14,229 bases of DNA from Mycobacterium sp. Its GTDB lineage: Bacteria > Actinomycetota > Actinomycetes > Mycobacteriales > Mycobacteriaceae. Under the pieces are notes generated by a model. It was not told the DNA's origin, searched no databases, and saw nothing but the letters and a program-made list of their open reading frames with translations. Positions 1-6,618 of the stretch are shown here, in pieces; position 1 is the first letter of the stretch, and each line of letters starts with the position of its first letter. The stretch is taken from contig JAQSXQ010000012.1 of assembly GCA_029256565.1 (NCBI GenBank), positions 1 to 14,229 of the forward strand. The letters run 5' to 3'. The position numbers and the translations under genes were made by a program.

Positions 1-809
1 GAGTTCAGCTTCTCCAGGGTCGGCGCCAGTTCCTCCTCGTTGTCGGCGACCAGCCCGGAGAGCTGCTGGGACAGCGCCGAGGTATTGGCGAGCAGGGTGA
101 CGATGGCGTAGCGCCGCTGGTTCAGGACTCCCAGTAGGTCGTTGGCGTTGAGCAGCAGCGTGTTCACCTGCGTGCTGCGGTCCGACAATATTCCGGTGAC
201 GTCGGCGGCGCTCCTGAGCAAGCCCGCCAGGGATTCGTTGCGGCCGTTCAGGGTTTGCGATATGCGGGTCAGTCCGTCGAAGGTCGGCCCGAGCTGCGGG
301 GCCATGCGGTCGATGGTGTCTGACAGGGTGTCCAGGGACTGGGTGAGCGTGGCGGTGTCGGTACCTGCGGTGTTGGTGGTGAAGTCGCTGACCGCGTTGG
401 TCAAGGAGTATGGCGACGAGGTCCGCGACAGTGGAATCGTGTCGGCCGTCTGCATGGATTCTCGACCGGCCGGCTCCAGGGTGAGCATGCGGGCGCCCAG
501 TACGGTGCCGGTCCTGATGTGCGCGGTGGTGTCGGTGCCGAGCCGCACTGAGCTGTTCAGGCTGAAGTCGACCAGCGCCTTTCCGCGGTCGAGCGTGACG
601 TCGGTGACCGTGCCCATCGTGACGCCGGAGACCTTGACGTCGTTTCCCGGGGTCAGGCCGCCGGCTTCGGCGAACAGTGCGTGGTAGTGCCGCGACGTGG
701 CCCAGGAGATGAGCTGCTGCGGTTGCAGGCCGACCGCGATGACGAGAACGATCAGGACGACGCCGATGAATCCGGTTCGGGCCAGGCGTGCGCCGGCGTA
801 CTTGAGCAT
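1..809 (-). CDS. mceC: MCE-family protein, MceC-type (partial, cut at the left edge)
   Basis: Substrate-binding subunit of a Mce lipid/steroid importer, anchored in the inner membrane and reaching into the cell envelope. About 269 N-terminal residues are visible; the C-terminus lies beyond the left edge. The protein starts MLKYAGARLARTG, has one hydrophobic anchor at about residues 13-28, then an MCE/MlaD domain at about 38-113 with the usual GGLTPGNDVKVSGV turn. A long alpha-helical region rich in T, L, S and D follows, typical of the needle-forming helices of Mce proteins. The ATG (809-807) shares its A with the TGA of the upstream mceB-type gene, so the two are translationally coupled. The C rank is assigned from position in the operon and is less certain than the family. 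Nothing abnormal is visible in the portion present. Confidence 0.9.
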   Translation of the reverse strand, partial: MLKYAGARLARTGFIGVVLIVLVIAVGLQPQQLISWATSRHYHALFAEAGGLTPGNDVKVSGVTMGTVTDVTLDRGKALVDFSLNSSVRLGTDTTAHIRTGTVLGARMLTLEPAGRESMQTADTIPLSRTSSPYSLTNAVSDFTTNTAGTDTATLTQSLDTLSDTIDRMAPQLGPTFDGLTRISQTLNGRNESLAGLLRSAADVTGILSDRSTQVNTLLLNANDLLGVLNQRRYAIVTLLANTSALSQQLSGLVADNEEELAPTLEKLN

Positions 810-1840
810 CAGGGTTCCCCGCATCGGCCGGTGTTTTGCATGATCCATGGGAAGTACGCGGTGCGCCCCTGCAGGTCGGAGACGCGAACGTTCATGCCGC
901 ACAGGTACTGGTTGATGAACGCTCCGTAGGAGCCCAGCCGCACCAGCTTGCGGTAGTTGCCCGGCGCCTTCTGGAGGGCGAGGTCCAGGCGCGCCTTGTC
1001 GTCGTCGTTGGCCAACAGCGGCGCCATCCGGGTGAGCTGATCGACGGTTCCGGCCAGCGGCGGCCGCGCCTGGGTGAGCAGGTCGGCGATCGACGCCGTG
1101 CCGGTGTCGAGGGCGGTGATGGCCTCCCCGATCGGATCGCGCTCGCGGGACAGTTCGGTGATGAGTCGTTCGAGGCGGTCCACCGCGCCGGCGAACTGGT
1201 CGCCGTCCTTGGCGACGGTGGCCATCACCTGCTGCAGGTCGTCGATCATCTGCTGAACGGTCTGTCCGTTGTCCGCCAGGGCGTTGGTGAACGACGACGT
1301 CTGCGTGAGCAGCGATTCCACGGTGCCACCTTGGCCCTGCAGTATCTGGATCAGTGAGTTGGTCAGCGCGTTGACGTTCTGCGAATTCAACCCCTGCAGA
1401 ACGGGTTTGAGGCCACCCAATAACAGGTCCAGGTCCAGCGCGGGTTCGGTGCGTTCAACCGGGATCCACGACCCGGCTGGTTGTAGTCGAGTGGAGCCGG
1501 GACTGTCGAGCAAGTCGAGGTAGCGGTTGCCGACGAGGTCGAGGTAGCGCACGGCGACCTTCGTGGAGGTAGTCAACACGACGTCGCGGTCGGCGTCGAA
1601 CGCCACCTGCACCGAGTTGTCCCGTTGCAGCGTCACGTCGTGCACGGTGCCGACCCGGATGCCTGCGATGCGCACGGAGTCACCGCTCTTGAGGCTCGAG
1701 GCGTCGGTGAACACCGCGGTGTAGGTGTTCGTCGACCCGGTCCGGTACTGACCGAGAATGACGAACAGCATCGCGGTCAACGACACCATGACGATTCCGA
1801 ACACCGCGAACTTCACGGCGGTGACCCGCGCTGACGTCAT
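809..1840 (-). CDS. mceB: MCE-family protein, MceB-type
   Basis: Second Mce subunit of the importer; 343 residues, a normal length. It begins MTSARVTAVKFAVFG, with one membrane anchor at about residues 9-30 and an MCE domain at about 38-115 containing the TDASSLKSGDSVRIAGIRVG segment. A helical tail with repeated Leu/Gln/Asp heptad-like spacing follows, then a C-terminal region with two cysteines (LCGM and GRCGEP). The frame stays open upstream to 2023, but that part runs inside mceA and looks like non-coding translation (Arg/Pro/His-rich). The start chosen is the ATG at 1840, which overlaps the mceA stop as ATGA, the same coupling seen at yrbEA/yrbEB. Family is certain; substrate is inferred from the Mce4-like permeases and the steroid genes next door. 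Confidence 0.93.
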   Translation of the reverse strand: MTSARVTAVKFAVFGIVMVSLTAMLFVILGQYRTGSTNTYTAVFTDASSLKSGDSVRIAGIRVGTVHDVTLQRDNSVQVAFDADRDVVLTTSTKVAVRYLDLVGNRYLDLLDSPGSTRLQPAGSWIPVERTEPALDLDLLLGGLKPVLQGLNSQNVNALTNSLIQILQGQGGTVESLLTQTSSFTNALADNGQTVQQMIDDLQQVMATVAKDGDQFAGAVDRLERLITELSRERDPIGEAITALDTGTASIADLLTQARPPLAGTVDQLTRMAPLLANDDDKARLDLALQKAPGNYRKLVRLGSYGAFINQYLCGMNVRVSDLQGRTAYFPWIMQNTGRCGEP

Positions 1841-3024
1841 CCGGGCTGACCGATCTGCGGGGTGTTGCGCGCCGGGCCGTCCAATGGGCCGAACAGAGCT
1901 TCCTTGAGGGCGTTCGAGTTGAGCAGAATGCCCTGGTTGCCGTATTGCGCGGGGTTCGCGTCGATGTCGGTCACCACGAACGGGGGCCGCTTCCCGAATC
2001 CGACGTTCGGCATGTCCATGCACTGGGGGCCGCCCCTTGCCGCGACCTTGGGCAGGTTTCCGGGGTAGCGGTAGCGTTCGGTGCCCAGCAGGAACGAGTC
2101 GAGGAGCATGACCCCGGGCAGCGGTTGGGGTGGACCGGTGGCCAACGGCTCCAGGCCGGCCAGTGCGCAGTTGAGTGCTGGGCTGTACTGGTTGGTCAAG
2201 GCGGTGGTGGGCAGTAGCAGGTCCAGGGACTCGGTCAGGGGCGCACCGTTGGTCGATAGCACCTCGTTGCCGACATCAGCGAGCCCGATCGCACTGACCA
2301 GCAACCGGTCCAAGTCATCCCCGCGTTCGACGACGGTGTCACTGATGCGCGTGGCGTTCGCGACCAAACCCATCAGATCGGGCGCCGCGTCGGCGTAGGC
2401 GTTGATCACCGCCGGTGCGACGGCAATGTCGTGGCTGAGGTTGGTCAGACTGGGATCGAGTTTCGCCAGGAGCTCGTCCAAGTCGACCAGGGTTTGGCCG
2501 AACTCTCGACCACGGCCATTCAACGATTGAGCGAGTGCACCAAGGGTTTCATTCAGCTTGTCTGGTTCGATCTGCGAGAGCACCGCGACCAGTTGCTGGA
2601 ACAGTGTGTTGACTTCGACGGTGACGTTCTTGGCATCGAGTACCTGGCCGGGGGCCATCGATTGTGGCGAGGGCTCCTCTGGAGGCACGAGTTGCACGAA
2701 CTTCGACCCGAACACCGTGGTCGAGGCTATGTCGACGAGCGCGTTGGCGGGAATGAGGGACATGGCCGAGGGGTCCATCGCCAAGTGGATGGCCGCCTGA
2801 CCGTCGGGCAACCAGTCGATGCGGTCGACGGTTCCGACCTGAGCGCCGTGCAGCTTGACCTTTGCATCGGGTCCCATCACGAGGCCGGCGCGCGGCGACA
2901 GGACGGTCAGCGGAACGGTCCTCGTGGCGTCACCACGGAACAGGACCACCGCGCCGGCGACGATCGCGAAGATCACCACGACGGTGGTCAAGCCCACCAG
3001 GGGGCGAACGGCGTTGTGCGGCAT
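1837..3024 (-). CDS. mceA: MCE-family protein, MceA-type
   Basis: First Mce subunit, 395 residues. It starts MPHNAVRPLVGLTTVVV, with a hydrophobic anchor at about residues 9-29, then the MCE domain at about 37-115 (PRAGLVMGPDAKVKLHGAQVG and VFGSKFVQLVPPEEP). A long helical section and a Pro/Asn-rich C-terminal part containing GNLPKVAARGG and QCMDMPNVG follow, a pattern usual for MceA proteins. It follows yrbEB after a 13 nt gap containing the purine-rich stretch GGGGAG, a good ribosome-binding site about 7 nt before the ATG. Mce proteins of this kind assemble as a hetero-hexamer (A-F) that passes hydrophobic substrates to the YrbE permeases; the D-F genes would lie left of the window. No truncation is visible. 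Confidence 0.94.
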   Translation of the reverse strand: MPHNAVRPLVGLTTVVVIFAIVAGAVVLFRGDATRTVPLTVLSPRAGLVMGPDAKVKLHGAQVGTVDRIDWLPDGQAAIHLAMDPSAMSLIPANALVDIASTTVFGSKFVQLVPPEEPSPQSMAPGQVLDAKNVTVEVNTLFQQLVAVLSQIEPDKLNETLGALAQSLNGRGREFGQTLVDLDELLAKLDPSLTNLSHDIAVAPAVINAYADAAPDLMGLVANATRISDTVVERGDDLDRLLVSAIGLADVGNEVLSTNGAPLTESLDLLLPTTALTNQYSPALNCALAGLEPLATGPPQPLPGVMLLDSFLLGTERYRYPGNLPKVAARGGPQCMDMPNVGFGKRPPFVVTDIDANPAQYGNQGILLNSNALKEALFGPLDGPARNTPQIGQPG

Positions 3025-3037
3025 CGTGAGTACTCCC

Positions 3038-3895
3038 CTAGCCCGACAGGTTGAAGTTGCCGTTGGCGCCGTACACGGCCAGCGAGATCAGAAGCGTCAC
3101 CGACACCACGACGATCAGCGACGTGCGCACCGCGGTACCCACGGCGACACCCACGCCCGACGGGCCACCAGTGGCGAAGTATCCGTAATAGGTGTGGATG
3201 AACAGGATCGCCAGCGCCATCAGGACCGCCTGCAGGAATGACCACAGCAGGTCGATGGGGTTGAGGAAGGTGGTGAAGTAGTGGTTGTACAAGCCGCCGG
3301 ACTGTCCCAGTAGCACCACCGTGGTGAATCGACTGGCGAGGAACGACAGGATCACCGCAATCGAGTACAGCGGCGTGATCGCGATCATCCCGGCCACGAT
3401 CCGAGTGCTCACCAAGTATTCGATGGGGTGGATGCCCATCGTTTCCAGCGCGTCGATCTCTTCGTTGATGCGCATCGCCCCGAGTTGTGCGGTGACGCCG
3501 GCGCCGAAGGTTGCAGCCAATCCGATGCCGGCGACGATCGGCGCCGAGATCCGGACGTTGATGAATGCGGCGAGGAAACCAGTCAGCGCCTCGATGCCGA
3601 TGTCGCCCAGCGAGCTGTATCCCTGCACGGCAAGCACACCGCCGGTGGCCAGGGTCAGGAAGCCGACGATCACCACGGTGCCGCCGATCATCGCGAGCGT
3701 GCCTGCCCCCATGGAGATCTCGGCGATCAGCCGGATCACCTCGCGGCGGTAGCGACGGGCTGCGAACGGGGTGGCGGCCAGCGACCGGCCGTAGAACACG
3801 ATGTGATCGCCCAGGGCACCCAGCGCCGAGACCGGTCGTCCGGCGGTTCGTGCCAGTCGCGGGTAGGTCGTCCGCAGCGTCGTAGTGGCAGTCAT
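3038..3895 (-). CDS. yrbEB: YrbE/MlaE-type permease, second subunit (YrbE4B-like)
   Basis: Integral membrane permease of the Mce importer, 285 residues. The core has several hydrophobic segments (roughly 70-95, 115-145, 170-195, 220-245, 260-280). It carries the family signature NEEIDALETMGIHPIEYLV, the cytoplasmic coupling helix that contacts the ATPase (an MceG/Mkl-type protein, not encoded here). The end, AVYGANGNFNLSG, and the GGVLAVQGYSSLG segment look strikingly like my memory of mycobacterial YrbE4B, the cholesterol-importer permease, which points to a Mce4-type system. The frame is open far upstream (to 4729), but that extension is Arg/His-rich shadow of yrbEA. The chosen ATG at 3895 overlaps the yrbEA stop as ATGA. 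Family certain; Mce4 subtype likely. Confidence 0.94.
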   Translation of the reverse strand: MTATTTLRTTYPRLARTAGRPVSALGALGDHIVFYGRSLAATPFAARRYRREVIRLIAEISMGAGTLAMIGGTVVIVGFLTLATGGVLAVQGYSSLGDIGIEALTGFLAAFINVRISAPIVAGIGLAATFGAGVTAQLGAMRINEEIDALETMGIHPIEYLVSTRIVAGMIAITPLYSIAVILSFLASRFTTVVLLGQSGGLYNHYFTTFLNPIDLLWSFLQAVLMALAILFIHTYYGYFATGGPSGVGVAVGTAVRTSLIVVVSVTLLISLAVYGANGNFNLSG

Positions 3896-4662
3896 GCGGA
3901 GGTCATCTGAATGCCGACGGCGGTGACGACGACGTTGACGACGAACAGCGCCATGAACGCGAAGACCACTGTCTCGTTGACGGCATTGCCAACGGCTTTC
4001 GCCCCGCCACCGGTGATCGTGAGGCCGCGATAGCAGGCGACCAGCCCGGCGATCAACCCGAACAGCGTGGCCTTCACACAGGAGATGATGAGTTCGGGTA
4101 CTCCCGTGAGCAGCGTGATTCCTGCGGCGAACGCACCCGGATTGACGGCCTGAACCAGGACCGAGAAGAAGAATCCGCCCATGATGCCGATGATGCAGAC
4201 GAGCCCGTTCAACAGGAACGCGACCAGGCCCGAAGCAAGCATCCGCGGCGTCACCAGGCGCTGAATTGGGTTGATTCCCAGGACCTCCATCGCATCGATC
4301 TCCTCGCGGATGGTGCGCGATCCCAGATCGGCGCACATTGCCGTGGCGCCTGCACCAGCCACGATGAGCACCGTCACCAGCGGACCGACCTGGGTCACTG
4401 CGCCAAAGGCGGCGCCCGCGCCGGAGAGATCGGCTGCGCCGAGTTCGCGCAACAAGATGTTGAGTGTGAAGCTGACCAGGACGGTGAAGGGAATCGCCAC
4501 CAGCAACGTCGGCGCCAACGACACCCGAGCCACGAACCAGGACTGGTCGAGTAGCTCGCGCCACTGGAAGGGGCGCACGAAGGCGAACTTCGCGGCATCC
4601 ACCGACATCGCGAAGAGTCCACCGACTGCCCTCATCGGAGCGTCGACGGCCCTGCGGATCAT
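3892..4662 (-). CDS. yrbEA: YrbE/MlaE-type permease, first subunit (YrbE4A-like)
   Basis: First gene of the mce operon and partner permease of YrbEB; 256 residues. It has hydrophobic segments at about 45-70, 85-110, 140-165, 185-210 and 230-250 and the signature REEIDAMEVLGINPIQRLV. The N-terminal half (RPFQWRELLDQSW, TLNILLRELGAADLSGAG) closely follows my memory of YrbE4A of Mycobacterium tuberculosis. Two starts are possible: GTG at 4668 or ATG at 4662. The Shine-Dalgarno-like AAGGA ends about 8 nt before the ATG but only about 2 nt before the GTG, and the ATG matches the short N-terminus of YrbE4A, so the ATG is preferred. Transcription must start in the 4663-4889 divergent region, which holds a palindrome shared with the catabolic genes. 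Confidence 0.93.
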   Translation of the reverse strand: MIRRAVDAPMRAVGGLFAMSVDAAKFAFVRPFQWRELLDQSWFVARVSLAPTLLVAIPFTVLVSFTLNILLRELGAADLSGAGAAFGAVTQVGPLVTVLIVAGAGATAMCADLGSRTIREEIDAMEVLGINPIQRLVTPRMLASGLVAFLLNGLVCIIGIMGGFFFSVLVQAVNPGAFAAGITLLTGVPELIISCVKATLFGLIAGLVACYRGLTITGGGAKAVGNAVNETVVFAFMALFVVNVVVTAVGIQMTSA

Positions 4663-4755
4663 TGTCACGTTCCTTCCCGGCCGGCGTGCAGTGCGCGCGG
4701 CGATGTGTCTCGGACGGCAACAGTGACACCGCAGTGAGCTAGCGCACAGAAGCCG

Positions 4756-4770
4756 TCCCGCTTACCGGGA
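4756..4770. promoter_or_regulatory. Candidate operator, copy 1 of a shared imperfect palindrome (mce / hsaD gap)
   Basis: TCCCGCT-T-ACCGGGA: a 15 bp inverted repeat with six of seven pairs matching around a central T. Near-identical elements lie in the gaps at 8275-8289 and 9470-9484. It sits about 94 bp before the yrbEA ATG and about 120 bp before the hsaD-like ATG, so it could serve either or both directions. The repeat and its recurrence are seen directly; the operator role is inferred. Confidence 0.5.
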
Positions 4771-4780
4771 GACCGCCGCA

Positions 4781-4805
4781 ACGGGCGGCCGGTGGTCCCG
4801 CCCGT
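4781..4805. repeat. Inverted repeat (8 bp arms, 9 nt loop) in the divergent region
   Basis: Perfect arms ACGGGCGG and CCGCCCGT separated by 9 nt. It lies between the mce operon and the hsaD-like gene, so it is either a DNA-level site or a hairpin in the 5' leader of the hsaD-like mRNA. It is very GC-rich, so chance pairing is possible. No run of T follows it. Confidence 0.4.
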
Positions 4806-4827
4806 GGGCCGCTCACTGGGACCCGAC

Positions 4828-4845
4828 CCCGCCGACGACGGCGGG
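4828..4845. repeat. Inverted repeat (7 bp arms, 4 nt loop) just upstream of the hsaD-like gene
   Basis: Perfect arms CCCGCCG and CGGCGGG around the loop ACGA, ending 44 nt before the preferred ATG at 4890. In RNA it would be a stable tetraloop hairpin in the leader. The function is unknown. It lies upstream of the alternative ATG at 4857 as well. Confidence 0.4.
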
Positions 4846-4880
4846 TAGGGCAACCTATGACCGACCGCGTTCTCGTCTAC

Positions 4881-4885
4881 GGAGG
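4881..4885 (+). promoter_or_regulatory. Shine-Dalgarno site deciding the hsaD-like start
   Basis: GGAGG ends 4 nt before the ATG at 4890. The earlier in-frame ATG at 4857 has no comparable site. The downstream start gives a protein of 291 residues, the usual HsaD length. Confidence 0.75.
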
Positions 4886-4889
4886 TTCG

Positions 4890-5765
4890 ATGTCCGGCGC
4901 TCCCCCACCACCACCTAGCAGCGCCGCCGATGCGGAGCTTCGCGAACTCGGCACCGCCGCAGGGACTTTGCGGTACTACGACGTCGGAGATGGCCCGCCG
5001 CTGCTGCTTCTGCACGGATCCGGACCCGGTGTGACGGGGTGGCGGAACTTTCGCGGGATTCTTCCCGCGTTCGCCGAACACTTCCGCTGCCTGATCCTGG
5101 AGTTCCCCGGGTTCGGTGTCAGCGAGGACGTAGGCGGACACCCGATGGTGACTGCTCAGGGCGTCGTAGCGCCGTTCCTCGACGCACTCGGCGTGGAGCG
5201 AGTCGACATCGTCGGCAACTCGATGGGCGGTGGAGTCGGCATCAACACCGCCATCCACCACCGGCAGCGAGTCGGTCGGCTCGTCACCATCGGCGGCATC
5301 GGCACCAACCTGTTCAGTCCAGGCCCTAGTGAAGGCATCCGGCTGCTGCAGGAATTCACCGAGGACCCCACCCGGCAGCGGCTGGTCGACTGGCTCCGCT
5401 CCATGGTCTACGACCAGTCACTGGTAACCGACGAGCTGATCGAGGAACGCTGGTTGCTGGCGACCGATCCGGACACGTTGGCCGCGGCACGCCGAATGTA
5501 CGGCAAGGCGGCGTTCGCGGCCATGATGGACATGATGAAGGCCGCCGACACCCCGATGCCGTGGGCCCAGATGCATCGAGTGCAGGCGCCTACCCTGTTG
5601 ACCTGGGGCCGCGACGACCGGGTCAGCCCCCTGGACATGGCGCTGATCCCGATGCGCACCATCGCCAATGCCGAGCTGCACGTCTTCCCCAACTGCGGAC
5701 ACTGGGCCATGATCGAAGCCAAAAACGCCTTCGAGCGCACGGTGCTGGCCTTCTTGAACCGTTAA
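4890..5765 (+). CDS. hsaD: Meta-cleavage-product (C-C bond) hydrolase, HsaD-like
   Basis: Alpha/beta-hydrolase of the BphD/HsaD family, cytosolic, 291 residues from the ATG at 4890. In steroid catabolism HsaD hydrolyses the ring-cleavage product 4,9-DSHA to a hydroxyhexadienoate and a propanoate-bearing C/D-ring fragment. Visible features are the oxyanion-hole motif HGSGPG (42-47), the nucleophile elbow GNSMGG with Ser111, Asp243 in WGRDDRVSP and His271 in NCGHWAMIEA, so the triad is complete. The frame extends to an ATG at 4857, but the GGAGG site and family length favour 4890. It is transcribed away from the mce operon and stands apart from the HsaA- and HsaC-like genes 4 kb to the right. 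Its TAA overlaps the converging dehydrogenase stop. An aromatic or terpenoid meta-cleavage product is an alternative substrate; the context favours steroids. Confidence 0.88.
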   Translation: MSGAPPPPPSSAADAELRELGTAAGTLRYYDVGDGPPLLLLHGSGPGVTGWRNFRGILPAFAEHFRCLILEFPGFGVSEDVGGHPMVTAQGVVAPFLDALGVERVDIVGNSMGGGVGINTAIHHRQRVGRLVTIGGIGTNLFSPGPSEGIRLLQEFTEDPTRQRLVDWLRSMVYDQSLVTDELIEERWLLATDPDTLAAARRMYGKAAFAAMMDMMKAADTPMPWAQMHRVQAPTLLTWGRDDRVSPLDMALIPMRTIANAELHVFPNCGHWAMIEAKNAFERTVLAFLNR

Positions 5766-6616
5766 CCGCAGTCGCGAAATCGTCTGCTACGCAGAAGGTA
5801 CCGCGGCACACCCGCAATCGTCAGCGGCGACGGCCAGTGGTCGGCGCGGAAGTAGGCATCGGACCCACCGTCGAGGAATACGATGCTGCCGCACATGAAG
5901 TCTGCGGCGTCCGACAGCATGAACGTCATCCAGTCAGCCACCTGCCCGGGATCGCCGAACCCTCCGACCGGAATGGGGAATCGGTGAATCGCGTCGGCCT
6001 CACTGGGGGTGACTAGTTGGCGCTGTAGCAGCGGTGTCATGACCGCGCCGGGGGCCAGCGCATTGAGTCTGATGCCGCGCCCGGCCCACTGGTCGGTGAC
6101 GGCGTGCCGGCGTACCCAGCGACTCAACGCGATCTTGGAGGTCGCGTAGGCCATCGCCGGCGCGGCACGGCGAAACACCGTCACCGCCCGGATCGCGCGC
6201 TCGAGATCACCTGCGAGCACCGCCCGCACCGCCCGGCGGGGCACCATCGGGATGGTGGTCGTCGAATTGCTGGACACCACCACCACTTTGGCCTTGTCTG
6301 CTGCCGCCAGGGCCGGCTGCCATGCCGTGAGGAGGTCCACGACGCCGCGGTAGTTGGTTTCCAGGATGAGCCGGGGCCGGTCTGGGCCGGGCGTAGGGCC
6401 CACCCCGGCGGCGAGCACCGCTCCATCGAGGCGATGCCGCGCGGTGGCCAGTACGGCGGCTGCCGCGTCGCTACGACCATGTGCCGTGGACAGGTCTGCG
6501 GCGACCTGCGCGTCATGTAGATCGACGCCGATCACCGTGTGCCCCGCCGCGCGTAACTTCTCGGCGACCGCCCGACCCATTCCCGAGGCCGAGCCGGTGA
6601 CGGCGTACGTACCCAT
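5762..6616 (-). CDS. Short-chain dehydrogenase, 3-alpha-hydroxysteroid dehydrogenase-like
   Basis: NAD(P)-dependent classical-type SDR of 284 residues. It has the nucleotide-binding TGSASGMG (7-14), Asp32 at the end of the second strand (NAD preference expected), Asn88, a serine at 115/116, and the YATSK motif with Tyr157 and Lys161. The stretch GVDLHDAQVAADLSTAHGR and the APGAVMTPLLQ segment follow, nearly position for position, the 3-alpha-hydroxysteroid dehydrogenase/carbonyl reductase (HsdA) of Comamonas testosteroni as I remember it, including the spacing of Ser, Tyr and Lys. It would therefore oxidise a 3-alpha-hydroxyl (or reduce the ketone) on a steroid. The C-terminus is about 25 residues longer than in that enzyme. 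The ATG at 6616 lies 2 nt after the BVMO stop, so the two form one transcript. The frame extends upstream to 7021, but only as BVMO shadow. Confidence 0.87.
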   Translation of the reverse strand: MGTYAVTGSASGMGRAVAEKLRAAGHTVIGVDLHDAQVAADLSTAHGRSDAAAAVLATARHRLDGAVLAAGVGPTPGPDRPRLILETNYRGVVDLLTAWQPALAAADKAKVVVVSSNSTTTIPMVPRRAVRAVLAGDLERAIRAVTVFRRAAPAMAYATSKIALSRWVRRHAVTDQWAGRGIRLNALAPGAVMTPLLQRQLVTPSEADAIHRFPIPVGGFGDPGQVADWMTFMLSDAADFMCGSIVFLDGGSDAYFRADHWPSPLTIAGVPRYLLRSRRFRDCG

Positions 6617-6618
6617 TC

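Noticed and set aside
142..3241. Several plus-strand open frames of 60-200 codons opposite the mce genes
   Set aside because: Antisense to intact MCE proteins; compositions match reverse-strand translation of GC-rich coding DNA.
3896..4729. N-terminal extension of the yrbEB frame
   Set aside because: Very Arg-rich and lies wholly inside yrbEA in another frame; the ATG at 3895 with ATGA overlap is the normal start.
4663..4856. Minus-strand frame 4665-5261 covering the divergent region
   Set aside because: It is a shadow of the hsaD-like gene and the gap; no domain, and it would destroy the divergent promoter region.
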